Below, piece by piece: positions 6,822 through 16,799 of a DNA stretch of 47,592 nucleotides (positions within the stretch are counted from its first letter, which is position 1; each line of letters starts with the position of its first letter). The notes under the pieces were generated by a model that was not told the origin of the DNA, ran no database searches, and saw nothing but the letters and a program-made list of their open reading frames with translations. The DNA is from an uncultured bacterium (GTDB lineage Bacteria > Bacillota > Clostridia > Oscillospirales > Oscillospiraceae), in contig CAMNQF010000029.1 in the NCBI GenBank assembly GCA_946548895.1, positions 1-47,592 of the forward strand, given 5' to 3'. A program made the position numbers and the translations under genes.

Positions 6822-8099
6822 ATGCAGCAGCATTGGAAACGGCTGGCGGACGGCGTGGAGCTGGCCGTGAATCAGACCGAAAAATTTAAGACCGGCCTTT
6901 TGACCGTCACCCTCACCATCCCCCTGCGGGAGGAGACCGCCACGGCCGGGGCGCTGATCCCGGAGGTACTGAGCCGGGGGAGCGCCCGCTATCCCGATAT
7001 GGAAAAGCTCTCCGCCGCCGCCGACGGGCTGTACGGCGCGTCCCTGGGGCCCGCCGTGCGCCAGCGGGGGGAGAGCCAGTGCGTCAGCTTTTTGTGCAGC
7101 TTTATCGACGACCGCTACGCCCTGGACGGTTCGGCGGTGCTGGAGCCCGCCGCCGCCCTGATGGGGGAGGTTCTGCTGGACCCTGTTTTGCAGGACGGGG
7201 CCTTCCGCAGGGATTATGTGGAGTCGGAGGGGGACAACCTGGCCGACCGCATTCGGGCCCGGATAAACGACAAGCGGAGCTGGACGGTTTTCCGGCTGAT
7301 CCAGGAGATGTGCGCCGGGGAGGCCTACGCCGTGGACAAGCTGGGGGACGCGGGCCGGGCCCAGGCCATGGCGCCGGAGGAGCTGTGGGCGGGCTACCGC
7401 TCCCTGCTGTCCGGCGCGAAGGTGACGTTTATTTACGGCGGCGCCGCCGGGCCGGAGCGGGTGGAGGACGCCGTCCGCCGGTCCTTTGGGCCGCTGCTCA
7501 CCGGGCGGTCCGCCCCGGTGGACTGCCCGGTGGAGGCGGAACCCAAAGGCCCCGTCCGCACCGTGACCGACGCCATGGACGTGACCCAGGGCAAGCTGGC
7601 CCTGGGCTTCCGCACCGGGGGCGTCACCATGGGCGAAGGCGGCTACCCGGCCCTGCTGGTGTGCAACGCCCTGTACGGTGGCAGCGCCAATTCCAAGCTG
7701 TTCCTCAACGTGCGGGAGAAAATGAGCCTGTGCTACTACGCCTCTTCCATGCTGGATAAGGTCAAGGGGCTGATGGTGGTGTCCTCCGGGGTGGAGTTTT
7801 CCCAGTTTGACCGGGCCCAGGAGGCGATTCTGGACCAGCTGGAGGCGGTGCGCCGGGGAGACTTCACCGGGGACGAGCTCACCGCCGCCGCGCGCACCGT
7901 GACCAACAGCCTGCGGAGCCGGCTGGACAGCCAGGGCCAGATGGAGGAGGACCAGCTCACCCGCCTGCTGTTCCACAGCCGCTGGAAGGGGGAGGACCTG
8001 ATCCGGGCGGTGGAATCGGTGACGGCGGACCGTGTGGTGGAGGCCGCCCAAAAACTGCGGCTGGACACCGTATACCGCCTGACGGGAAAGGAGGGCTGA
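6822..8099 (+). CDS. ymfF: M16-family peptidase homologue, YmfF type (inactive)
   Basis: The 425-residue product is an M16B peptidase-fold protein of the YmfF kind (also written YfmF), linked in Bacillus subtilis to completing the 5-aminopentanol modification of elongation factor P. It lacks the zinc-binding HxxEH: the corresponding place reads LIPEVLSRGSARYPD. It keeps the C-terminal substrate-binding Arg-Tyr element (NVREKMSLCYY, about residue 298-308). That split of roles is usual when an inactive and an active M16 subunit form a dimer. The start is ATG 6822, with GAGGAGG six bases upstream; an earlier in-frame ATG has no such site. ymfH follows after three bases. Confidence 0.87.
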   Translation: MQQHWKRLADGVELAVNQTEKFKTGLLTVTLTIPLREETATAGALIPEVLSRGSARYPDMEKLSAAADGLYGASLGPAVRQRGESQCVSFLCSFIDDRYALDGSAVLEPAAALMGEVLLDPVLQDGAFRRDYVESEGDNLADRIRARINDKRSWTVFRLIQEMCAGEAYAVDKLGDAGRAQAMAPEELWAGYRSLLSGAKVTFIYGGAAGPERVEDAVRRSFGPLLTGRSAPVDCPVEAEPKGPVRTVTDAMDVTQGKLALGFRTGGVTMGEGGYPALLVCNALYGGSANSKLFLNVREKMSLCYYASSMLDKVKGLMVVSSGVEFSQFDRAQEAILDQLEAVRRGDFTGDELTAAARTVTNSLRSRLDSQGQMEEDQLTRLLFHSRWKGEDLIRAVESVTADRVVEAAQKLRLDTVYRLTGKEG

Positions 8100-8102
8100 C
8101 CT

Positions 8103-9374
8103 GTGGATCAATTGGAATACACCGCCCTGGGCCAGACGGTACACCACTGCGTTCTGCCCAATGGCCTGAGGGTCTACGTGGATGCGCGGCGGTCGTACAG
8201 CAAGCAGTTTGCCTTTTTCGCCGTCCAATACGGCGGGATGAACCTGCGCTTCCGGGGGGAGGACGGCGAGTGGCTGGACACCCCGGCGGGGGTGGCCCAT
8301 TTCCTGGAGCATAAGACCTTTGACACCGAGGACGGCAGCGCCCTCCAGCGTATGGCCGCCAACGGGGTGGACCCCAACGCCTTTACCTCCTCCTCTATGA
8401 CGGGCTACTACTTTGAGGGGGTGCGGGGCTTTGAGGAGAACCTGCGCACCCTGCTGTCCTTTGTGTCGGTACCCTGGTTTACCCCTGAGAGTGTGGACAA
8501 GGAGCAGGGCATCATCGCCCAGGAGATCCGTATGTGCGAGGACGACCCCAACGACGAGGCGTATTACCGCCTGCTGGAGGCCATGTATACCGAGCATCCC
8601 ATCCGCACCCGGGTGGCGGGTACGGTGGAGTCCATCTCCCGGATCACGGCGGACACCCTGTATCAGTGCCACCGGGCGTTCTACCGGCCGGGAAATATGG
8701 TGCTGTGTGCGGCGGGGGATATCGACCCCCAGCGGGTGGCGGATATCGCCCGGGAGGTGCTCCCCCCGGAGCCCACCACGGCCACGCCCGCCGGATGCGG
8801 CCGCCAGGAGCCCCCGGAGGTGGGGGCGCGGTTCACCCGCCGGACCATGCCGGTGTCCATGCCGCTGTTTGCCCTGGGCTTCAAGGGTACCCTGCCGGAG
8901 GAGGGGGGCTGCCTGCGCCAGCGGCTGGTGGCCGAGCTGACCTGCGACGTGCTGTTCAGCCCGTCGGCGCCGCTGTACAACCGGCTGTATGAGCAGGGGC
9001 TGCTGAACAGCTCGCTGGGCAGCTTTTACTCCGCTGTGCCCGGCTGCTCCTTCATTGTGGCTGAGGGGGAGAGCCGGGACCCGGAGCTGGTGCGGGACGA
9101 GGTGCTGAAGGAGGCCGCCCGCCTGAGCAGGGAGGGCATCAGCCAGGAGCTGTGGGACCGGCTGAAGAAGGCGGCCTATGGGACCATGGTGCGGCGCCTC
9201 AACTCGCTGGAGGACACCTGCATCGAAATGGCCCAGACCCGTTTCGACGGGGAGGACTACCTCAGCTTCCCCCAGGTGTTCCAGAGCATCGAGCGGGCCG
9301 ACGGCGAGGCCCTCCTGCGGGAGTGGTTTGTGGAGGGCCGCACGGCCCTGTCCGTCATCGCGCCGGAGGATTAG
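8103..9374 (+). CDS. ymfH: M16-family zinc peptidase, YmfH type
   Basis: The 423-residue product is the catalytic partner of the previous gene. It has the inverted zinc motif HFLEH (about residue 72) with the distal glutamate in QEIRMCEDDPND, so it should be an active metallopeptidase. The pair YmfF/YmfH is known in B. subtilis to act in EF-P modification; other parts of that route are not in this window. The gene starts with GTG at 8103 behind GGAGGG, three bases after ymfF, and ends 22 bases before lgt. Confidence 0.88.
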   Translation: MDQLEYTALGQTVHHCVLPNGLRVYVDARRSYSKQFAFFAVQYGGMNLRFRGEDGEWLDTPAGVAHFLEHKTFDTEDGSALQRMAANGVDPNAFTSSSMTGYYFEGVRGFEENLRTLLSFVSVPWFTPESVDKEQGIIAQEIRMCEDDPNDEAYYRLLEAMYTEHPIRTRVAGTVESISRITADTLYQCHRAFYRPGNMVLCAAGDIDPQRVADIAREVLPPEPTTATPAGCGRQEPPEVGARFTRRTMPVSMPLFALGFKGTLPEEGGCLRQRLVAELTCDVLFSPSAPLYNRLYEQGLLNSSLGSFYSAVPGCSFIVAEGESRDPELVRDEVLKEAARLSREGISQELWDRLKKAAYGTMVRRLNSLEDTCIEMAQTRFDGEDYLSFPQVFQSIERADGEALLREWFVEGRTALSVIAPED

Positions 9375-9396
9375 TCAGACATAGAGAGGAGCGGCT

Positions 9397-10374
9397 ATGA
9401 CAAATACCGTTTTTTTCCCCGGCCTGGGGCTGAAATTTGAGCTGAACCGGGTGGCGTTCTCAGTGTTCGGCCACAACATCTACTGGTACGGCGTTATCAT
9501 CGCCGCCGGGTTCCTGCTGGCGGTGGCTTTCGGCCTTTGGAAGTGCTCCGAGTTTGGGATGGACCCGGACACCATCACCGACGCCATTTTCGTGGTGGTG
9601 CCCTCGGCGATCATCGGCGCCCGGCTGTACTATGTGATCTTTAACCCCGCCGTGTGCTATGACGCGGAGGGTTCCTTCAGCCTGCTGCGGGCCATCGCCT
9701 TCTGGGACGGGGGGCTGGCCATCTACGGCGGCGTCATCGCCACGGTGGTCTCCGCCCTGATCTTCTGCAGGGTGCGCAAGGTGGACTTTTGGAGCGGCAT
9801 GGACATCACCGTCTACGGCCTGCTCATCGGCCAGCTCATCGGCCGGTGGGGAAACTTCGTCAACGTGGAGGCCTACGGCTCTGTCACCGATCTGCCTTGG
9901 CGGATGTGCTCGGAGTCCATCGCCAACGAGCTGTGGCGGGACGGGCTGTTGGAATCGAAGCTGGCCTATGAGAGCATCCTCAACGGTGCCCTGGGCGTCC
10001 ACCCCACCTTTTTGTACGAATCCCTGTGGAACCTGCTGGGGCTGGTCCTGCTCATCCTGCTGATGAAGAGGGGCCGGAAATTCAACGGCCAGATGTTCCT
10101 CAGCTACGTGATCTGGTACGGCCTGGGCCGGGCGGCCATTGAGGGGCTGCGCACCGACAGCCTGTACTTCTTCGGCACCCCCATCCGCTCGTCCCAGATG
10201 CTGGGCGTGGTGTCGGCGCTGGCCGCCATCGGGCTGTACGCCTATCGGAAAAAAACCGCCGGGCCCGCCACGCCCCCCATGCGGCCGGCAGCGGAGCCCG
10301 GGCCGGCGGCGGAACCCGTTTCCATGGAGGAAGAAAAAAAGGAGGAGAAGGACAATGGCGGCAACGCTGATTGA
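9397..10374 (+). CDS. lgt: Prolipoprotein diacylglyceryl transferase
   Basis: The 325-residue integral membrane protein is Lgt, which moves diacylglycerol from phosphatidylglycerol to the lipobox cysteine of prolipoproteins. Seven hydrophobic segments are visible. Signature parts are VPSAIIGARLYYVIFNP (~68-84), AFWDGGLAIYGGV (~104-116), LIGRWGNFVNVEAYG (~148-162) and LGVHPTFLYESLWNL (~198-212). After the last helix it carries a ~45-residue hydrophilic tail rich in Pro, Ala, Glu and Lys that is not needed in the family. The last 20 bases overlap folD, whose ribosome binding site lies within this tail. Confidence 0.95.
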   Translation: MTNTVFFPGLGLKFELNRVAFSVFGHNIYWYGVIIAAGFLLAVAFGLWKCSEFGMDPDTITDAIFVVVPSAIIGARLYYVIFNPAVCYDAEGSFSLLRAIAFWDGGLAIYGGVIATVVSALIFCRVRKVDFWSGMDITVYGLLIGQLIGRWGNFVNVEAYGSVTDLPWRMCSESIANELWRDGLLESKLAYESILNGALGVHPTFLYESLWNLLGLVLLILLMKRGRKFNGQMFLSYVIWYGLGRAAIEGLRTDSLYFFGTPIRSSQMLGVVSALAAIGLYAYRKKTAGPATPPMRPAAEPGPAAEPVSMEEEKKEEKDNGGNAD

Positions 10375-11206
10375 CGGAAAGGCCCTGGCGGCCAAACTGA
10401 AGCAAGAGGTCCGGGCCGGGGCGGAGGCCCTGCCCCGGAAGCCCGGCCTGGCGGTGATCCTGGTGGGGGACAACCCCGCGTCCCGGGTGTATGTGACCAG
10501 CAAGCGGAAGGACTGCGAGGAGTGCGGCTTCTACAGCGAGGAGTACGCCCTCCCGGCGTCAACTTCGCGGAAGGAGCTGCTGGACCTGGTGGCCGGGCTC
10601 AACGGCCGGACGGACATCGACGGCATCCTGGTCCAGCTGCCCCTGCCCCGGGGGCTGGACGAGCGGGAGGTGCTGCTGGCCATCGACCCCGCCAAGGACG
10701 TGGACTGCTTCCACCCCTATAACGTGGGCCAGCTCACCATCGGCGCGCCGTTGTTCCAGCCCTGTACCCCCGGAGGCGTGATGGAGATGCTCCAGGAGTA
10801 CGGCATCGACCCGGCGGGGAAGCGGTGCGTGGTGCTGGGCCGGTCCAACATTGTGGGCAAGCCCATGGCCCTGCTGCTGCTCCACGCACACGGCACGGTG
10901 GTGATGTGCCACTCCAAAACGCCTGACCTGAAGGAGCTGGCGGCGTCCGCCGACATCCTGGTGTCCGCCGTGGGCAAAACGGGACTGGTCACCGCGGATA
11001 TGGTGAAGGAGGGCGCGGTGGTCATCGACGTGGCCATGAACCGGAACGAGGCGGGAAAGCTGTGCGGCGACGTATGCTTTGCGGAGGCCGCGGAAAAGGC
11101 CGCTTACATCACCCCGGTTCCCGGCGGGGTGGGGCCCATGACCCGGGCCATGCTGATGAAAAACACCCTGACGGCGGCGAAACTGCACCAGGGCGTAAAA
11201 TCATGA
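10355..11206 (+). CDS. folD: Methylenetetrahydrofolate dehydrogenase/cyclohydrolase FolD
   Basis: The 283-residue product is the bifunctional FolD, which interconverts 5,10-methylene-THF, methenyl-THF and 10-formyl-THF with NADP. The catalytic Tyr and Lys are in SRVYVTSKRKDCEECG (~48-63), the folate loop in DGILVQLPLPRG (~89-100), and the dinucleotide fold in VVLGRSNIVGKPMALLL (~161-177); the end shows ITPVPGGVGPMTRAML. The ATG at 10355, behind GGAGGAGAAGG, gives the full family length; longer frames upstream are out of the gene. It overlaps lgt by 20 bases, implying translational coupling. Confidence 0.96.
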   Translation: MAATLIDGKALAAKLKQEVRAGAEALPRKPGLAVILVGDNPASRVYVTSKRKDCEECGFYSEEYALPASTSRKELLDLVAGLNGRTDIDGILVQLPLPRGLDEREVLLAIDPAKDVDCFHPYNVGQLTIGAPLFQPCTPGGVMEMLQEYGIDPAGKRCVVLGRSNIVGKPMALLLLHAHGTVVMCHSKTPDLKELAASADILVSAVGKTGLVTADMVKEGAVVIDVAMNRNEAGKLCGDVCFAEAAEKAAYITPVPGGVGPMTRAMLMKNTLTAAKLHQGVKS

Positions 11207-11210
11207 GGAA

Positions 11211-11238
11211 AGCTCCCAGCCGGAACCGGCTGGGAGCT
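11211..11238. terminator. Bidirectional terminator between folD and the VanZ-like gene
   Basis: A perfect 13-bp stem AGCTCCCAGCCGG / CCGGCTGGGAGCT with a two-base loop, followed by TGTTGTTT on the forward strand. The two flanking genes converge here. Confidence 0.8.
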
Positions 11239-11243
11239 GTTGT

Positions 11244-11801
11244 TTACCCGCGCAGCAGGGCGGCCTGCCGGGGCAGGAGGGCCTGAACGGCCAGGGAGAG
11301 CAGCGCCCCGGCCAGCACCCCCAGGAAGTTGAGCAGGATATCGTCCACGTCAAAGCTCCGCCCGGTGAGGGGCTGGAGCAGCTCTACGGCCAGGATGAGG
11401 GCCAGCCCCGGGGGCAGCGCCCGCAGCCCCCGAAGCCGTTCCCAGAGCAGCGGGGCCAGAAAGCCAAAGGGGACCAGCATGAGCACGTTGCCCAGCATCA
11501 TGGCCCACACCCAGATCCCGGCGGTGTACTCCCCCCGGGCAATAGCCAGCAGGGTAGAGTCCAAAGCGTAGCTCCCGGCGGCGGGGTTCAGCCGGAAGGG
11601 GAGAAGGGTCAGGGACAGCACCGCGCAGAGGTACAGGGCGAACAGGGCCAGGCCGGCCTCATGAGCGGGGGACCGGCGGGAGAGCGCGCCGGCGCGGCAC
11701 AGAAGGTATCGCGCCAAGAGGAACAGGGCGGTTCCGGCCAGCAGGGCGGGCAGCTGGTTCCGGGCGAAGGAGAGCGCGTAGTCCAGCAGCGTGGCCAGCA
11801 T
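11244..11801 (-). CDS. VanZ-like membrane protein
   Basis: The 185-residue product has about five hydrophobic helices and the VanZ-family core: LSLTLLPFRL (helix 2 end), WAMMLGNVLMLVPFGFLAPLL and the conserved acidic end LLQPLTGRSFDVDDILLNFLGVLAG (usual form ELxQxxxxRxxDxxDxxxNxxG). VanZ gives low teicoplanin resistance in some enterococci, but most family members have no known role. The ATG at 11801 is chosen because AAGGTGG precedes it; a GTG at 11810 is possible. It follows the malic enzyme by 14 bases on the same strand. Confidence 0.82.
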   Translation of the reverse strand: MLATLLDYALSFARNQLPALLAGTALFLLARYLLCRAGALSRRSPAHEAGLALFALYLCAVLSLTLLPFRLNPAAGSYALDSTLLAIARGEYTAGIWVWAMMLGNVLMLVPFGFLAPLLWERLRGLRALPPGLALILAVELLQPLTGRSFDVDDILLNFLGVLAGALLSLAVQALLPRQAALLRG

Positions 11802-11815
11802 ACGGACCACCTTCT

Positions 11816-12994
<1,179 letters not shown>

Positions 12995-13026
12995 AAAAAC
13001 GCCTCTTTTCTGGTTTTGTCAAACAG

Positions 13027-13055
13027 AGTATAGCACACGGCGTGCCCGCGGGCAA
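13027..13055 (-). promoter_or_regulatory. Probable promoter for malic enzyme
   Basis: Minus-strand TTGCCC (13050-13055) and TATACT (13027-13032), spacing 17 bp, ~33 bases before the start codon. Confidence 0.65.
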
Positions 13056-13060
13056 GAGGA

Positions 13061-13090
13061 AAGGCCCCGCCGGAGCTCCGGCGGGGCCTT
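13061..13090 (-). terminator. Terminator of gdhA
   Basis: A self-complementary 30-base element, AAGGCCCCGCCGGAG/CTCCGGCGGGGCCTT, followed on the minus strand by TTTCCTCTT. It lies just downstream of gdhA and upstream of the malic enzyme promoter. Confidence 0.8.
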
Positions 13091-13146
13091 GTGTGCGGTG
13101 CTGCGGGTTTACGCCCATCCGTCCCTATGGGTCATCCGCGCGCTTC

Positions 13147-14529
<1,383 letters not shown>

Positions 14530-14530
14530 T

Positions 14531-14570
14531 TACAATATTGTATTTTACACCGCTAAAGTGAATTTTGCAA
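14531..14570 (-). promoter_or_regulatory. gdhA promoter with a palindrome at the start point
   Basis: TTGCAA (14565-14570) and TAAAAT (14542-14547) with 17 bp spacing form a minus-strand promoter. The 12-bp palindrome TACAATATTGTA (14531-14542) covers the end of the -10 and the likely transcription start, where a repressor could bind. No factor is assigned. Confidence 0.65.
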
Positions 14571-14856
14571 GTCTGAGAATAAAAAATTGCAAAAATGAAA
14601 TTCACAAAAAATTTTGCCGGGCCGGGAACCTTTTTGGAATCCCAGACATCTACATGGTGTGCGGGCGAGGAAACGGCGCCCGAAACGGAGCGGGCCCCGC
14701 CTGACATGGTTGCCACGCATAGCCGAACTGTCCTCTTCCCAAAAATGAAACCTGCGGTTGAGCCGGCGCGGGGAAGAGGGCGGACCTGGGGGCGTTCCCA
14801 GGTTTGCCGGGCGTCTGTGGCCTCGGGAAAAAACGGGAAAATTTTTGGATTTCCCC
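14571..14856. other. Intergenic stretch between gdhA and rplJ promoters
   Basis: No gene seen. It holds AT-rich DNA next to gdhA, then GC-rich DNA with one short hairpin (ACCTGGG at 14783-14789 with CCCAGGT at 14796-14802) of unknown role. Confidence 0.5.
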
Positions 14857-14885
14857 TTGACAGAGCGCGGTATGGGCGGTATAAT
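14857..14885 (+). promoter_or_regulatory. Consensus sigma-A promoter for rplJ-rplL
   Basis: Perfect TTGACA at 14857-14862 and perfect TATAAT at 14880-14885 with 17 bp between them, the strongest promoter in the window, as expected for ribosomal protein genes. Confidence 0.92.
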
Positions 14886-14892
14886 ACTCAAA

Positions 14893-15061
14893 GTGTTCAA
14901 AGACAGCGGGTGTGGAGCGCAAGCGACGCGTAAATCCCGCCGAGAATGCAGCCGATACGATTGTTTTGCGCTGTTTTCGTGTGAACACGAAGGCGGCGGT
15001 TTTTTTGTGCGGACAGAAAAATCACCTGCCGCGAAAAAATACCCGGAGGTGAATTCAAACA
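14893..15061 (+). ncRNA. Ribosomal protein L10 leader
   Basis: The ~170-nt leader before rplJ carries the L10-leader pattern of Firmicutes: AAGACAGCGGGTG at ~14900, then TAAATCCCGCCGAGAATG, whose paired parts and internal loop form the L10(L12)4 binding site. Further on, TTCGTG-TGAA-CACGAA and GGCGGCGG precede a run of seven T (~15000-15006), so premature termination when free L10 is in excess is likely. Assignment rests on motif recognition without a covariance search. Confidence 0.78.
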
Positions 15062-15592
15062 ATGCCTAACGCAAAAGTTCTCAGTGAGAAGCAGGCCGTC
15101 GTGGCCGCTCTGGTGGACGACTTGAAGGCCGCCAACTCCGGCGTTCTGGTGGACTACAAGGGCATCACCGTGGCCGAGGATACCGCCCTGCGCCATGAGC
15201 TGCGCGAGAATGGCGTGGAGTACGCCGTGGTGAAAAACACCCTGCTCCGCCGCGCCCTGGACGACGTCGATCTGGGCGAGCTGGACGGGGTGCTCAACGG
15301 CACCACTTCTATGGCCATCTCCAAGGAAGATCCCATCGCCCCCATGCGTATCGTCAACAAGTACGCCAAGCAGATGGGCGACCGTTTCAACATCAAGGCC
15401 GGCTTCATGGACGGCAAGGTTCTGCCCTTGGACGACGTGTACGCCCTGGCCGAGCTGCCCTCCAAGGACGTTCTGCTGGGTCAGGTCCTGGGCATGATGC
15501 TGGCCCCCATTACCAGCCTGGCCATCGTCATCAAGGCGATTGCCGAGAAGAATGGCGAGGCTCCCGCCGAGGAGGCTCCCGCCGCCGAGTGA
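15062..15592 (+). CDS. rplJ: 50S ribosomal protein L10
   Basis: The 176-residue product is L10, the base of the ribosomal stalk that carries L7/L12 dimers. The N-terminal RNA-binding part shows VLSEKQAVVAALVDDLKAA and VDYKGITVAEDTALRHELR, then VVKNTLLRRALDD; the C-terminal helix for L12 binding ends in an Ala/Glu/Pro-rich tail (EEAPAAE). GGAGGTG lies nine bases before ATG. Expression should be set by the leader upstream. Confidence 0.97.
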   Translation: MPNAKVLSEKQAVVAALVDDLKAANSGVLVDYKGITVAEDTALRHELRENGVEYAVVKNTLLRRALDDVDLGELDGVLNGTTSMAISKEDPIAPMRIVNKYAKQMGDRFNIKAGFMDGKVLPLDDVYALAELPSKDVLLGQVLGMMLAPITSLAIVIKAIAEKNGEAPAEEAPAAE

Positions 15593-15637
15593 GCGGCGCA
15601 CATACTTTAAATCTTGAACATTAGGAGGAATATCATC

Positions 15638-16012
15638 ATGGCTAGCGAGAAGATCACTGCTCTGATTGAAGAAGTTAAGGCCCTTACCGTCCTGGAGCTG
15701 AACGACCTGGTTAAGGCTCTGGAGGAGGAGTTCGGCGTTTCCGCCGCCGCCATGGCCGCTCCCGCCGCCGGCCCCGCCGCCGCCGCTGTGGAGGAGAAGA
15801 CTGAGTTCGACGTGGTGCTGGCCGGTTTCGACGCCGCCGCCAAGATCAAGGTCATCAAGGTGGTCCGCGAAATCACCGGTCTGGGCCTGGCCGAGGCGAA
15901 GGCCGCTGTCGAGGGCGCTCCCAAGACGCTGAAGGAGGCCGTGTCCAAGGACGAGGCCGAGGAGCTGAAGAAGAAGATTGAGGAGGCCGGCGGCAAGGTG
16001 GAGCTGAAGTAA
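15638..16012 (+). CDS. rplL: 50S ribosomal protein L7/L12
   Basis: The 124-residue product has the N-terminal dimerisation helices ([20 protein letters not shown]), an Ala/Pro hinge (about 37-52), and the highly conserved C-terminal factor-binding domain [18 protein letters not shown], then [25 protein letters not shown] 15638 is used because AGGAGG precedes it and it gives the usual MASEKI start. It is the second gene after rplJ, 45 bases downstream. Confidence 0.97.
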   Translation: MASEKITALIEEVKALTVLELNDLVKALEEEFGVSAAAMAAPAAGPAAAAVEEKTEFDVVLAGFDAAAKIKVIKVVREITGLGLAEAKAAVEGAPKTLKEAVSKDEAEELKKKIEEAGGKVELK

Positions 16013-16113
16013 AGCTTTTCCCATGTGTCCCGCCCATCCAAAGTCGTCCCAAACGCGCTCCCAATTTTGTCTCTTGCGGAGCGGCGTTGAGATAGGTTTT
16101 TGAGCACAAACGA

Positions 16114-16157
16114 AGAGTCCAGAGTGATTCATTTGAGTCACTCTGGGCTCTTTTTTT
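16114..16157 (+). terminator. Terminator of rplJ-rplL
   Basis: Stem AGAGTCCAGAGTGA / TCACTCTGGGCTCT, nine-base loop, then seven T. It is ~100 bases after rplL. Confidence 0.88.
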
Positions 16158-16396
16158 GTTGACCTTTTAGCGGCGGGCCGAGGTAATTTGAGAGGTTTTT
16201 GAGAGAAAAAATTGAGAGCAGGCCGGTGCCGAATTCCTTGGACAAGCCCTCTTGGGGGAAGGGTTGGGAGGGAGAGCGGGGAAGGGGAGCCGGGGACAAA
16301 ATAAGCCGCACAAAAGGGCCAAACGAAAAGTCAGAGCAACACCATACGTCCCCGGCACTCCAACCCAAATATGTTAACCCCCCAATAATGACCCAC
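16158..16396. other. Non-coding spacer between two terminators
   Basis: About 240 bases with no credible protein frame. It opens with TTTGAGAGGTTTTTGAGAG, similar to TTGAGATAGGTTTTTGAG just before the preceding terminator. A small RNA ending at the 16397-16434 terminator is possible, but I see no convincing promoter. Confidence 0.4.
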
Positions 16397-16434
16397 AAAA
16401 GGGCTCAGGAATTCACGTTCCTGGGCCCTTTTTT
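16397..16434. terminator. Strong hairpin terminator, probably bidirectional
   Basis: AAAAGGGCTCAGGAA pairs with TTCCTGGGCCCTTTT (one G-T), with extra T on the forward side and TTTTG on the reverse side. The reverse-strand regulator gene ending at 16800 has no nearer terminator, so this may be where its transcript ends. Confidence 0.75.
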
Positions 16435-16799
16435 ATGTTTGGAATCCATACCATTTACCCCGTGCCGGAGGGGACGGCCATGAAAGGCGCGGTGCTGATC
16501 TGTCCCGGCGGCGCAAGGCATAGCAGTGCGGGCGCAAAAGAATTGTGCAGATTGACCGCGGCGCACATTCCAAAGAGTGGTTATATTGGAAAGTATTACA
16601 ACAGTCATTTGTGTGGATGCACAACGCAAATTCCATAAGTTGGAAATTAATTTGTGACAGAATACATAGGAACTGCTGCCAACTTCTGTTAAACTAAATA
16701 TATCAAACAAACAACAAAGTGGGCTGCGAGGCGCGTGGAATTCAGCATATTTCCCAAGACGTTCCGCAGCTCAGAGAACATTTCAGCATCAGGCGCGGG
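16435..16799. pseudogene. Gene-poor stretch with a possible alpha/beta-hydrolase scrap
   Basis: A forward frame from ~16435 to 16638 reads PVPEGTAMKGAVLICPGGAR before losing any family likeness. The VLICPGG part looks like the first strand and turn of esterases, which often read VVICPGGGY. No catalytic Ser or His can be found and no full gene exists, so this is at best a decayed remnant. The rest of the stretch is AT-richer and holds nothing I can identify. Confidence 0.25.
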
